A DNA stretch of 25,000 nt from Prorocentrum cordatum (Eukaryota; Sar; Dinophyceae; Prorocentrales; Prorocentraceae), in the NCBI GenBank assembly GCA_963575745.1, contig CAUYUJ010000869.1, forward strand, positions 615,053 to 640,052, written 5' to 3'. Below are positions 15,213 through 23,760 of this stretch, one piece after another; the stretch's first letter is position 1; every line of letters begins with the position of its first letter. Both the position numbers and the translations under genes were made by a program. The notes under the pieces were generated by a model. That model did not search any database. It saw only the letters and a program-made list of their open reading frames with translations, and was not told the DNA's origin.

Positions 15213-16813
15213 TCTGGATACCACACAACACTACCCATGTCCTGCCCCTCCGCGCAACCCAAAGGCCACGCGCCGGAACACACCCCACGCAGTACATGGC
15301 CTGCGCTGTCAGCCTCATACACGCGCACCCTCGCCCGCCGCGCCTCCAGCCATGCCTGAACCGTCGCAAAATTCATTCTCTCCGCAGCGTCACCGCACGC
15401 CCCAGCCCCGGACTCATTGGCGCACTGCAACTCGAAGAAACACTCCGCGTGCGCGCGCGTGCCGGCACCCCCACACCGAGACACACTCAATTGCAAGCAC
15501 TTATTCCGCCACGGCCCCAGGCAATCCCCCGCATCGACGACTCCGAATCGCCCCGACGCTACGCCTCGTCGCAGGCGCCGACGCCACGCGCGGGACGCGC
15601 CAGACGCCCCGGCAGCACCGAGCCCCACGCGCGAAAGCTTGTCCCAAGGCACCCCGCCCAGAGCGACGAAAAGACAACCCCCGCGAAGCGCGGCAACACC
15701 GACGCACTGCCCCGCACCCTGCGACGCCCTCCAGGCAGCATCCCCCACGCACTCGTCCGCGCCCTGGCCCGCCCTGCCCTTGGTACCGCCGATCCCAATG
15801 CCGGGGGAGAAACTGCGCGCGCACACGCGCCGCCCCCCGCACCTCCGCGCGAAGAGCCCACGCAAGCCACAATAAAACCACTTGGCGACTCGAACATTCG
15901 CGGCAGACGGCACACCGTCCGGCAAAGCTTCCGCGTCGCGACAGAAGGTCTCTCTCTCCTTCCACATGCGCGCCACAGCGGCCCGCCGCGCCGTGACCAC
16001 CTTATCGTCCACCTGCGGCGGGCACGCCTCGAGGGCGACGAGGACACACGCGGCGCGCAGGGCCGTGTCGCCCACGGTCCACGCAGCATCGTCCGGCACC
16101 ACGGCAGCGCGCGAAGCGTCGCGCGCACGCGGCTCCGCGTCGACTGCACGCGCCGCGCGGGCGTTCAGAAACTGCTCCAATCGCTCGTCCTTGTGCGCTC
16201 CCCCATGCGCCCGGCGGCCATGCAGGACGCGCTCCGGGGACGCATCACGCGCCAACGAACGCGGCACGACGGGAGCCAGCACACTCCCCGCGATCTGCTC
16301 GTTCCGCTCGGCCGCCAGCTCCGTCCACCGCGCCCACTCCGCCTCCCGCCGCGCACACCGAGACCACCGGCGCGACGCGCGGCACGCTTTCCGGAGCGAT
16401 TTCTGCTCGCGCTCCGCCGCATCCAACGCGGAATCAACGACGACCTCCTCGTGGATCACGGCGTGCTCTGCGAGCAAAGACTCCCGCAGCCGATCGCCCG
16501 ATGCGCGTGACTCCGACCCGTAGACACGGGCCGGGAGCGGGCCCACGGCCGCGACAGGAGCCGAGGCCAACGCCAGAGCCAAGGCGGAAGCCGGGACCGT
16601 TGCTGGACAGACGTTGTCGTCAGCTCGAAACCAATCGTCGTCCGCGTCGTTCTCGTCGTCGTCGTCGCAGTCGCTGGCGGCGAAAGCACCAAATTCCCCC
16701 GCGTCAAAACGTTCAATAAATTCGGGGTGGTCACGATCTTCCATCGGCGAATTCTCTGAGTGACGCACTGGGACTGGCACGGCGACCGTGACCGGGTCTT
16801 CTCCCTCTTCCAT
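15210..16813 (-). CDS. Coding segment with possible OTU/papain-like cysteine protease (hypothetical)
   Basis: Candidate starts are the ATGs at 16811-16813 (MEEGEDPVTV) and 16742-16744 (MEDRDHPEFIERF). An acidic stretch DCDDDDENDADDDW follows, then a helical Ala/Arg/Glu-rich region, then WKERETFCRDAEALPDGV and KWFYCGLRGLF. The key block is ALRGGCLFVALGGVPWDKL (Cys codon 15674-15676), later VQAWLEARRARVRVYEADSAG and SVVWYPEG, where the frame is lost. This layout (Cys-Leu-Phe-x-Ala-Leu, then 'rVrVYe.D', then an aromatic-plus-His strand) fits an OTU-like or papain-like protease. The candidate His (GHVAAVV, codon 15207-15209) follows at once in the next frame. The usual Asp-Gly before Cys is Arg-Gly. 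OTU proteases are known in Helitron relatives, which supports the reading but does not prove it. Confidence 0.45.
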
Positions 16814-17430
16814 TTCAACCTCCAAATACCCCCGGAGCCCCGAAACGGACCCCAGAAGCCCAACACGCCTCCGGAACCGACCGGCGCCTCCAGCGCATAC
16901 CCCTCCCCATGTTTTGCCACTCCTCCCGCCCCCGGAAGCTCCGGAGGCACCGGAAACTCCAAAACCTCCGTTTTTTCCTCCTCCTCCTCCTCCTCCTCCT
17001 CCTCCTCCTCCGCCATTTCGACTTCCGGATGCCCCCAGACGCCCGAAACGCCTCCGGAACCGTCCCGCGCCTCCAGCGCGCACTCCTCCCTATAATCTGC
17101 CACTCCTCCCGCTCCCGAGAACTCCGGAGGCTCCGGACGCTCCGGAGCCACCGTTTTCTCCTCCTCCTCCTTCTCCTCCTCCTCCTCCTCCTCCTCCTCC
17201 TCCGCCTCAATTTCGACCTCCGAATGCCCCCAGGAGCCCGAAACGCGTCCGAGACCGTCCGACGCCTCCGGCGCGCACCCCTCCCTATGATTTGCCAATC
17301 CCCCCGCTCCCGAGAGCTCCGGAAGCTCCGAATGCTCCGGAAGCTCCGGACGCTCCGGAAGCTCCGGACACGCCGGACAAGAAAATGCCCGCGAGAATTT
17401 CGCGAGCGTTTCCCCCTCCGAGCATCCGTT
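16456..17430 (-). CDS. Possible N-terminal Glu-rich repeat coding region (doubtful)
   Basis: One minus frame through the ~200-bp repeats reads GVWGHPEVEMAEEEEEEEEE, then KTEVLEFPVPPELPGAGGVA, twice over, with a third diverged unit. The Glu runs come from CTC microsatellites on the plus strand. The frame continues rightwards into PELPERPELPEHSELPEL and GETLAKFSRAFSCPA, which is the reading of the 93-bp repeats. It leaves frame near 16840, where the third unit carries a small duplication before the ATG at 16813. It may be a disordered N-terminal extension or just open repeats without coding function. Confidence 0.25.
   Translation of the reverse strand, partial: NGCSEGETLAKFSRAFSCPACPELPERPELPEHSELPELSGAGGLANHREGCAPEASDGLGRVSGSWGHSEVEIEAEEEEEEEEEEKEEEEKTVAPERPEPPEFSGAGGVADYREECALEARDGSGGVSGVWGHPEVEMAEEEEEEEEEEEEKTEVLEFPVPPELPGAGGVAKHGEGYALEAPVGSGGVLGFWGPFRGSGGIWRLKWKREKTRSRSPCQSQCVTQRIRRWKIVTTPNLLNVLTRGNLVLSPPATATTTTRTTRTTIGFELTTTSVQQRSRLPPWLWRWPRLLSRPWARSRPVSTGRSHAHRAIGCGSLCSQSTP
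16811..17400. repeat. Three tandem units of about 200 bp with (CTC)n runs
   Basis: Units start at about 16811, 17015 and 17208, each with CATTTCGACTTCCG-like sequence, then CCCGAAACG…CTCCGG, then a TGCCACTCCTCC block. They are separated by long CTC/CTCCTT runs at 16977-17011 and 17157-17204. Spacing is about 204 and 193 bp. The last unit passes into GGAAGCTCC-type short repeats (17320-17375) that lead into the 93-bp array. Confidence 0.85.
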
Positions 17431-18180
17431 TCCAAGGAGCTCCGTCTCGCCTAGGAAGCCGCGCGCCGGGCAGAGAGACGCCCGCGAAAAATCGCGAGCG
17501 TTTCCCCCTCCGAGCGCGCGCCCCCAGAGGAATCAACGCGGCCCCGGGGACCGCGCGCCGGGCAGGAAAACGCACGCGAAAAATTCGCGAGCGTTTCCCC
17601 CTCCCAGCGCGCGTTCCCAGAGGAATCAACGCTGCTCCGGGGACCGCGCGCCGGGCGGGAAAACGCCCGCGAAAAATTCGCGAGCGTTTCCCCTTCCCAG
17701 CGCGCGTTCCCAGAGGACTCAAAGCCGCCCCGGAGACCGCGCGCCGGGCAGGAAAACGCCCGCGAAAAATTCGCGAGCGTTTCCCCCTCCCAGCGCGCGT
17801 TCCCAGAGGAATCAACGCTGCTCCGGGGACCGCGCGCCGGGCAGGAAAACGCCCGCGAAAAATTCTCAAGCGTTTCCCCTCCCAGCGCGCGTTCCCAGAG
17901 GACTCAACGCTGCTCCGGGGACCGCGCGCCGGGCAGGAAAACGCCCGCGAAAAATTCGCGAGCGTTTCCCCCTCCCAGCGCGCGTTCCCAGAGGAATCAA
18001 CGCCGCCCCGGGAACCGCGCGCCGGGCAGGAAAACGCCCGCGAAAAATTCGCGAGCGTTTCCCCCTCCCAGCGCGCGTTCCCAGAGGAATCCACGCCGCC
18101 CCGGGAACCGCGCGCCGGACAGGGAAACGCCCGCGAAAAATTCGCGAGCGTTTCCCCCTCCCAGCGCGCGGTCCCGTGCG
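17375..18180. repeat. Tandem array of a 93-bp unit, about eight copies plus a diverged part-copy
   Basis: The marker CCGCGCGCCGGG recurs at 17459, 17551, 17644, 17737, 17830, 17922, 18015 and 18108, i.e. steps of 92, 93, 93, 93, 92, 93 and 93. A diverged part-copy lies at about 17380-17425. Each unit holds GCGAAAAATTCGCG inside a longer hairpin; at 17661-17673/17677-17689 the arms are 13 nt with one mismatch and an AAA loop. The two 92-bp units have each lost one base in a homopolymer (T at about 17492, C in the run near 17875). On the minus strand the unit can encode 31 residues around WEGETLANFSRAFSCPAR. Confidence 0.95.
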
Positions 18181-18224
18181 TCGTGCCCCCCGCCCCCGCG
18201 CCCACTCCCTGGGTCCCCGGCCCC

Positions 18225-18310
18225 GACCCCGGCCCCGGCCCCTGGGTCTCCGCCCCCGGCCCCCGCCCCGGCCCCGGCCCCGGCCCCGCACTCGACCTCG
18301 GCCCCGCCCC
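18225..18310. repeat. GGCCCC-type hexanucleotide run
   Basis: Imperfect then perfect GGCCCC repeats (for example GGCCCCGGCCCCGGCCCC near 18280). The minus strand is GGGGCC repeated, able to form G-quadruplexes. It lies just right of the 93-bp array. No coding evidence. Confidence 0.85.
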
Positions 18311-18441
18311 CGCCCCAAACGCACAAGCAGCCTTTCCCAACAAATCAGTCGTGGCACTTAGCCCTGAATATCCGACGCATTGGGGGGTTACCCCGGGAGG
18401 TTCGGGCCGCCGAAGCGCGCCCGGGACGAGAGACACCGGCC

Positions 18442-18598
18442 AGCCCACATAGGCGCGTGACCAATGCCCCTCGCCCCCGCCCGAGAGATAGTGACCACCC
18501 ACATAGGCGAAGTCACTATCTCCCTCCATCCCCAGCCCACTGAGGCGCCAGGGGATGGAGTTCCCCTTCCCAGCCCACTTAGGCGCCAGGGAAGGGGG
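18442..18598. repeat. Tandem hairpin array with constant loop and variable stems
   Basis: Three back-to-back inverted repeats: 18485-18495/18512-18522 (GAGATAGTGAC arm, 11 bp perfect), 18524-18533/18551-18560 (CTCCATCCCC arm, 10 bp perfect), and 18563-18571/18589-18597 (CCCCTTCCC arm, 9 bp perfect). The loops are CACCCACATAGGCGAA, AGCCCACTGAGGCGCCA and AGCCCACTTAGGCGCCA, almost the same sequence, while the stems are unrelated to each other. A fourth loop-like copy, AGCCCACATAGGCGCG, sits at 18442-18457 with only weak flanking pairing. Hairpins are separated by 1-2 nt. Confidence 0.9.
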
Positions 18599-18619
18599 CG
18601 GCGAAGGTTGGAGGAAAGA

Positions 18620-18840
18620 GAGAGGAGGTTTTTTTTTTGTTTGTTTTGTTTGTTGCCCCGCCCCCCCCCCCGCGCCCCCGCGCGCGCGCCCCTCGCGCGC
18701 GCCCGGGGAGGGAGAGGGGGCCGGGGGGGGCCTGTTTGAGCCAAAACGGCCGCGGCGGGGCGGTCGTCGACGTCGCTGTCGCCGTCGTCGCCCGCGGCGG
18801 CGGCGGCGGCAGCGGCGGCGACGGCAGCTCCGGCGGCGGC
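18620..18840. other. T-rich tract, then GC-only simple sequence and GCC/GTC runs
   Basis: A T-rich tract (TTTTTTTTGTTTGTTTTG, from about 18630) is followed by long C and CG runs, then GGCGGC/GTCGTC short repeats. No gene is seen; the stretch separates the hairpin array from the polypyrimidine tract. Confidence 0.6.
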
Positions 18841-19088
18841 CCTGCTGCTCCTCCTGCTCCCTCTGCTCTTCCTTCTGCTCTTGCCGTCTCTCTTCCTGCT
18901 CCCTCTTGCTCTTCTGTTCCTTCGTCCCCTCCCCTCGCCTCTCCGCCCTTCTCTCGCTCTCCCGCTCCCTGCCTCCCCCGCGTCCCTCCTGCCGCTCCGT
19001 GCCCCTCCTGCTGCCCCCCCTGCTCCCTCCTGTTCCCGCCCGCCGCCTCCCCACCGTGTTCGCTTCCTCCCTCCTCCTTCTTGCGTCC

Positions 19089-19125
<37 letters not shown>

Positions 19126-20050
19126 GCCGTTTCCTGCTGCTCGCCCCCCCCAACTCCTCCTCTTCTCTGCTGCTCGTTCTCTGCTCCTCTTTCCCTCTTC
19201 CTTCTGTTTTCTCTCCCCTCGTCTCCTCCTTTTGTCGTCCTCTTGCTCTCTCCTTGCCTCCCTCCCAACCTCCCCCCTCCCTCCCTCCCTCCCTCCCTCC
19301 CTCCCTCCCGCCCTTCCTTCACCTCTGTCCCCCCTTTCCACCATCCCCCCCTCCCCCTCCCTCGCTCGCTCGCTCGCTTCCTCCCTGCTCCCTCCCTCCC
19401 TCCCCGCTCCCTCCCTCCTTCTGCCTCCCTGCTGCCCCTCCCCGTGCTGCCCCCTGCTCCCTCCTCTGTCTCCCTCCTTGCGGGTGCCTCCCAGGCCTCC
19501 CTCCCACATCTATCCTTCCCAGGCCCTCCTCCTGGGCCTCCCTCCAAGGCCTCCCTCCCGCATCCCTCCCTCCCAGGCCTCGCCCCCAGGCCTCCTTCCC
19601 AGGCCTCCCTCCCGCATCGCTCCCTCCCAGGCCTCCCTCCCAGGCTCTTCCTCCAGGCCGCCCTCCCACATCCCTCCTTCCCAGGCCTCCCTCCCAGGCC
19701 TCCCTCCCAGGCCTCCCTCCCGCATCCCTCCCTCCGAGGCCTGCCTCCCAGGCCTCCCTCCCAGGCCTCCCTTTCCACATGCATCCTCCAGGCCTCTCTC
19801 CCAGGACTCCCCCCGCAATCCTCCCAGGCCTCCCTCATGCCTCTCCTCGCACCCCTCCCTCTGAGGCCTCCCTCCCAGGCCTCCCTCCCATCCCACATCC
19901 CCCTCCCAGGCCTCGCTCCCAGGCCGCCCTCCAAAATTCCTCCTTCTCAGGCCTCTCTCCCAGGCCTCCCTCCCGCACCCCTCCTTCCCACGCCTCCCTC
20001 CCAGGCCTCCCTCCCAGGCCTCCCTCCCGCATCCATCCCTCCTCCAAGGG
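18840..20050. repeat. Long polypyrimidine tract with embedded microsatellites
   Basis: About 1.2 kb made almost only of C and T on the plus strand, with scattered G. It includes a GTC run then GCC run at 19088-19130, CCCT repeats near 19270-19310, and CTCG repeats near 19362-19380. Pro/Leu/Ser-rich open frames on the plus strand and Gly/Arg/Glu-rich ones on the minus strand are by-products of composition. I see no gene here. Confidence 0.85.
19490..20040. repeat. Minisatellite of about 13 bp (AGGCCTCCCTCCC)
   Basis: The word AGGCCTCCCTCCC recurs dozens of times, sometimes in direct tandem (for example around 19690-19720), with variants in which CGCATCCCTCC or CACATCC replaces one unit. This gives a higher-order pattern of two or three units followed by a CGCATCC-type unit. 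Confidence 0.9.
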
Positions 20051-20066
20051 CAGCAAGCGGACGGCA

Positions 20067-20410
20067 GAGCAGTGAGGGAGGGAGGGAGGGAGAAAGGGAG
20101 GGCGGGAGGGAGCAGGGACGGAGGGAGCAGGGAGGGAGGAAGCAGGAGGAGAGAAGCAGGGAGGGAAGGAGGGAGAAAGAGAGAGAGAGAGAATGAAAAA
20201 GAAGGAAGCAGGGGAGCAGGGAAGGAGTGAGCAGGAAGGAAGGGAGGGAGAGAGGGAGGGAGGGCAGGTTGGGAGCAGGGAGCAAGGAGGGAGGGAAAGA
20301 GCAGGGAGGCAGGACGAAAGAAAGCAGTGAGGGAGGGAGAAGGGAGGGAGGAAGGGAGCGGAGGGAGGAGGAACGGAGGGAGAGAAGTGGCTGGGAGGGA
20401 GGGAGTAAGC
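20067..20410. repeat. Polypurine tract (GGGA/AGGA-rich)
   Basis: Right after the pyrimidine tract the plus strand becomes almost pure purine (GAGGGAGGGAGGGAG and similar) for about 340 bp, then turns pyrimidine-rich again at 20411-20470. It is complementary in type to the CCCTCCCT sequence to its left. Confidence 0.9.
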
Positions 20411-20531
20411 TCCATCCCGGCTTTTCCTCCCTGTTTCCCTTCCCTGCTACCGTCCCTCTCTGTCTCCCTCAGACATGTCTATACAGACGCAGTTTTTCAG
20501 TTCTCACTCCCAGCGAAGCTATTCATATGAA

Positions 20532-20560
20532 GTCTCGCGCTCTCAGTGAGAGCGCGAGAC
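20532..20560. repeat. Perfect 13-bp hairpin in repeat copy 1
   Basis: Arms GTCTCGCGCTCTC and GAGAGCGCGAGAC flank the 3-nt loop AGT. The same hairpin is unchanged at 21561-21589 and 22701-22729 in the other copies. Confidence 0.9.
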
Positions 20561-21196
20561 CATTCTGCGTCGACAAAAATGCACCAGAACTCTCTAGGTC
20601 ACCCATAGATCGATATAAATTAGAAAAAAAAATCATCCGACACAAAAAATACAAAATTGTACAAATCGATATTTTTCATTGATTTTGAAAATTCTATCAA
20701 TTTGGGCACTCTCGAGGCTCCCATTCGATGTCTCGCATGTCGCTACTTCGATTGGAATGTACCTGGCATGCATAGCATGCACTCAGCTCGAATTATCATC
20801 GAAACACCGTTCGCAACACGCATACATAGAGACAGTATTTCGATCATAACTCCTGACTCAGCCATTTCGAGGAACTCTCGAGCTTCCAGTGTGACGCGTC
20901 AGATCATTCTGCATCGACTGGTGTGCGTGTGATGTCTGTAGATTGCTGACAGCTCGAGTTAAGTAAAGCCAATCACCGTCACCTGCCAAACTGTACTGCG
21001 GGCAAAGTCGGTTCCCGCAAGTCTTTTGATAGTAATATTGCTTCTAGAGCCCTGAAAATTTTACCAGCAGATGCGCCATAGCTTATTGTAGGTAGGAAAA
21101 ATCCAACTTATGAAGAATTGTCAAATCTTGCACATGTTCCAAAAACCGACCCCAGGTTACCACATTGTCTCTTTTGGTCGGGTCAGCCAACTGGCG

Positions 21197-21229
21197 CCGG
21201 CGGTGAACCGTTAACCTGGTCACCGCCGG
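21197..21229. repeat. 10-bp inverted repeat, conserved in copy 2 with a changed loop
   Basis: Arms CCGGCGGTGA (21197-21206) and TCACCGCCGG (21220-21229). In copy 2 the arms persist at 22332-22340/22357-22365 (9 bp) although the loop differs. Copy 3 lacks it. Confidence 0.8.
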
Positions 21230-23455
21230 GAACCTCGTAGAGCTCCTTGAATCCGTGAGAAAGCTCAGCATCAAAGCGGGAGCTTCTGGGAGCTTTTCTA
21301 CAAAAACTTCAAGGTGAGATTTTTTCGGAGTCAACATGAAGTCGGTTCCTTCAAGTGAACTGGTACTGAAAATGACTCTAGATGGCCGAGCTGATCAGGG
21401 AACGAAGTTTATATCTCAATGCTCGGAGTAAAAATCTGCTTTTCCAAAATGAATTGTCAAATATCTTTCAAAAAATTGCAAAACCACCCAAAGTTGTCAC
21501 ATTGTCCGCCTCGGCCGGCTGGACCAAAGTTCTCACTCCCAGCGAAGCTATTCATATGAAGTCTCGCGCTCTCAGTGAGAGCGCGAGACCATTCTGCGTC
21601 GACAAAAATGCACCAGAACTCTCTAGGTCACCCATAGATCGGTATAAATTAGAAAAAAAATCATCCGACACAAAAAATACAAAATTGTACAAATCGATAT
21701 TTTTCATTGATTTTGAAAATTCTAATCAATTTGGGCACTCTCGAGGCTCCCATTCGATGTCTCGCATGTCGCTACTTCGATTGGAATGTATTTGGCCATG
21801 CATAGCATGCACTCAGCCTCGAATTTAATCATCGAAACACCGTTCGCAACACGCATACATAGAGACAGTATTTCGAGCATAACTCCTGACTCAGCCATTT
21901 CTAGGAACTCTCGAACTTCCAGTGTGACGCGCCAGATCATTCTGCATCGACTGGTGTGCGTGAGAGGTCTGTAGCTTGCCAGCTCGAGTTAAGTGAAGCC
22001 AACCACCGTCACCTTCCAAACTGTACTGCAGGCAAAGTCGGTTCCCGCAAGTATTTTGATAGTAATATTGCTTCTAGAGCCCTGAAAATTTACCAGCAGA
22101 TGCGCCATAGCTTATTGTAGGTAGGAAAAATCGAACTTATGAAAACGAATTGTCAAATCTTGCACAATGTTCCAAAACCGACCCCAGGTTACCACATTGA
22201 TCTCTTTTTGTGGTCGGTCGGCCAACTAGCTCCCCCTGCGCCCGAATTCTCTTAGCTCATCTCGCTCGTCGAAGAGGCTCTACGAGGTACTAGCTCCACC
22301 TGACGCCCGAATATCCTCTTAGCTCACTGCGCCGGCGGTGGAAACCGTCACCTGGTCACCGCCGGGAAAAACGTAGTCTAGCTCCTTGAATCCGTGAGAA
22401 AGCTCAGCATCAAAGCGGGAGCTTCTGGGAGCTTTTCAACAAAAACTTCAAGTTGAGATTTTTTCGGAGTCAACATGAAGTCGGTTCCTTCAAGTGAACT
22501 GGTACTGAAAATGACTCTAGATGGCCGAGCTGATCAGGGAACGAAGTTTATATCTCAATGCTCGGAGTAAAGACCTGCTTTTTCAAAATGAATTGTCAAA
22601 TATCTTTCAAAAAATTGCAAAACCACCCAAAAGTTGTCACATTGTCCGCCTCGGCCGGCTGGACCAAAGTTCTCACTCCCAGCGAAGCTATTCATATGAA
22701 GTCTCGCGCTCTCAGTGAGAGCGCGAGACCATTCTGCGTCGACAAAAATGCACCAGAACTCTCTAGGTCACCCATAGATCGATATAAAAGAAAAAAATCA
22801 TCCGACACAAAAAATGTAAAATTGTACAAATCGATATTTTTCATTAATTTTGAAAATTCTAATCAATTTGGGCACTCTCGAGGCTCCCATTCGATGTCTC
22901 GCATGTCGCTGCTTCGATTGGAATGCACCTGGCATGCATATCATGCACTCAGCTCGAATTATCATCGAAACACCGTTCGCAACACGCATACATAGAGACG
23001 GTATTTCGATCATAACTCCTGACTCAGCCATTTCTAGGAACTCTCGAGCTTCCAGTGTGACGCGTCAGATCATTCTGCATCGACTGGTGTGCGTGAGAGG
23101 TCTGTAGATTGCTGACAGCTCGAGTTAAGTCAAGCCAACCACCGTCACCTGCCAAACTGTACTGCGGGCAAAGTCGGTTCCCGCAAGTCTTTTGATAGTA
23201 ATATTGCTTCTAGAGCCCTGAAAATTTTACCAGCAGATGCGCCATAGCTTATTGTAGGTAGGAAAAATCAAACTTATGAAAACGAATTGTCAAATCTTGC
23301 ACAATGTTCCAAAAACCGACCCCAGGTTACCACATTGTCTCTTTTGGTCGGGTCGGCCAACTAGCTCCACCCTGCGCCCGAATTCCTCAAAGCTCATCTC
23401 GTCGAAGAGCTCTACGAGGCATCTCGTCGAAGAGCTCTACGAGGTAAACCCGGAT

Positions 23456-23760
23456 AGCGAAGCCAAGCACGGAACGGCGCACGGGAACCTCTGCCAGGCC
23501 GCCTGAAACGATGCGCGGGACGCTGGAAACCTCGCAGGAGACGCTTGCAGGGGGGGCGCCGTTTGCAATGCCTGCACGCGCGCAGGCACGCGTGGACGCG
23601 TGCCTGGGGCGCTCCCGGACCCGCTGCCGGGACCGGCAACCTGCTGGAAAGATCGTGGACCGGCGGGAGTGGGCGTGTGCTCCCCACCACCCACCGCCGG
23701 CTTCTTATCTGAAACCCTGAGCTCTCAAGGAGCTATCCGGGAAAAGCAGGCAGGCGGGAA
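23456..23760. other. GC-rich patch with palindromes, no gene seen
   Basis: A short GC-rich stretch between the kilobase repeats and the satellite. It contains a perfect 11-bp inverted repeat with a 2-nt spacer (CAGGCACGCGT at 23583-23593, ACGCGTGCCTG at 23596-23606) and smaller palindromes such as GCCTGC/GCAGGC. Short open frames on both strands show no recognisable protein. Confidence 0.5.

Larger units (their letters stand above)
20500..23455. repeat. Nearly three tandem copies of a 1.03-1.14-kb repeat
   Basis: GTTCTCACTCCCAGCGAAGC starts copies at 20500, 21529 and 22669, giving steps of 1,029 and 1,140 bp. Copies are near identical for long stretches. The longer step in copy 2 is due to about 100 bp of AGCTC…CTCGTCGAAGAG…CTACGAGG short repeats (about 22225-22330) absent from copy 1. 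Copy 3 has a related expansion at 23365-23445 and lacks the final third of the unit. No conserved protein: small frames in the copies differ by indels. GC is much lower than to the left. Confidence 0.95.

Noticed and set aside
18442-18598. CRISPR array or integron attC-like cassette sites
   Set aside because: The constant units are 16-17 nt loops and the variable parts are paired stems, not spacers between repeats. There is no cas gene or integrase, and the context is eukaryotic.
11640-18600. Right-hand (5') end of the Helitron-type element
   Set aside because: I could not find a convincing terminus with a matching partner, because the other end is outside the window. The hairpin array is only a candidate, so no boundary is annotated.
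18555-20075. Long Pro/Leu/Ser-rich plus-strand frames and Gly/Arg/Glu-rich minus-strand frames
   Set aside because: They are translations of polypyrimidine and minisatellite DNA, open in several frames at once, with no domain or start context.
20500-23110. Recurring small open frames in the kilobase repeats (for example around PSEAIHMKSRALSESARPF)
   Set aside because: They recur only because the DNA repeats. Indels between copies shift them, and the peptide covers a perfect DNA hairpin, which explains its sequence.
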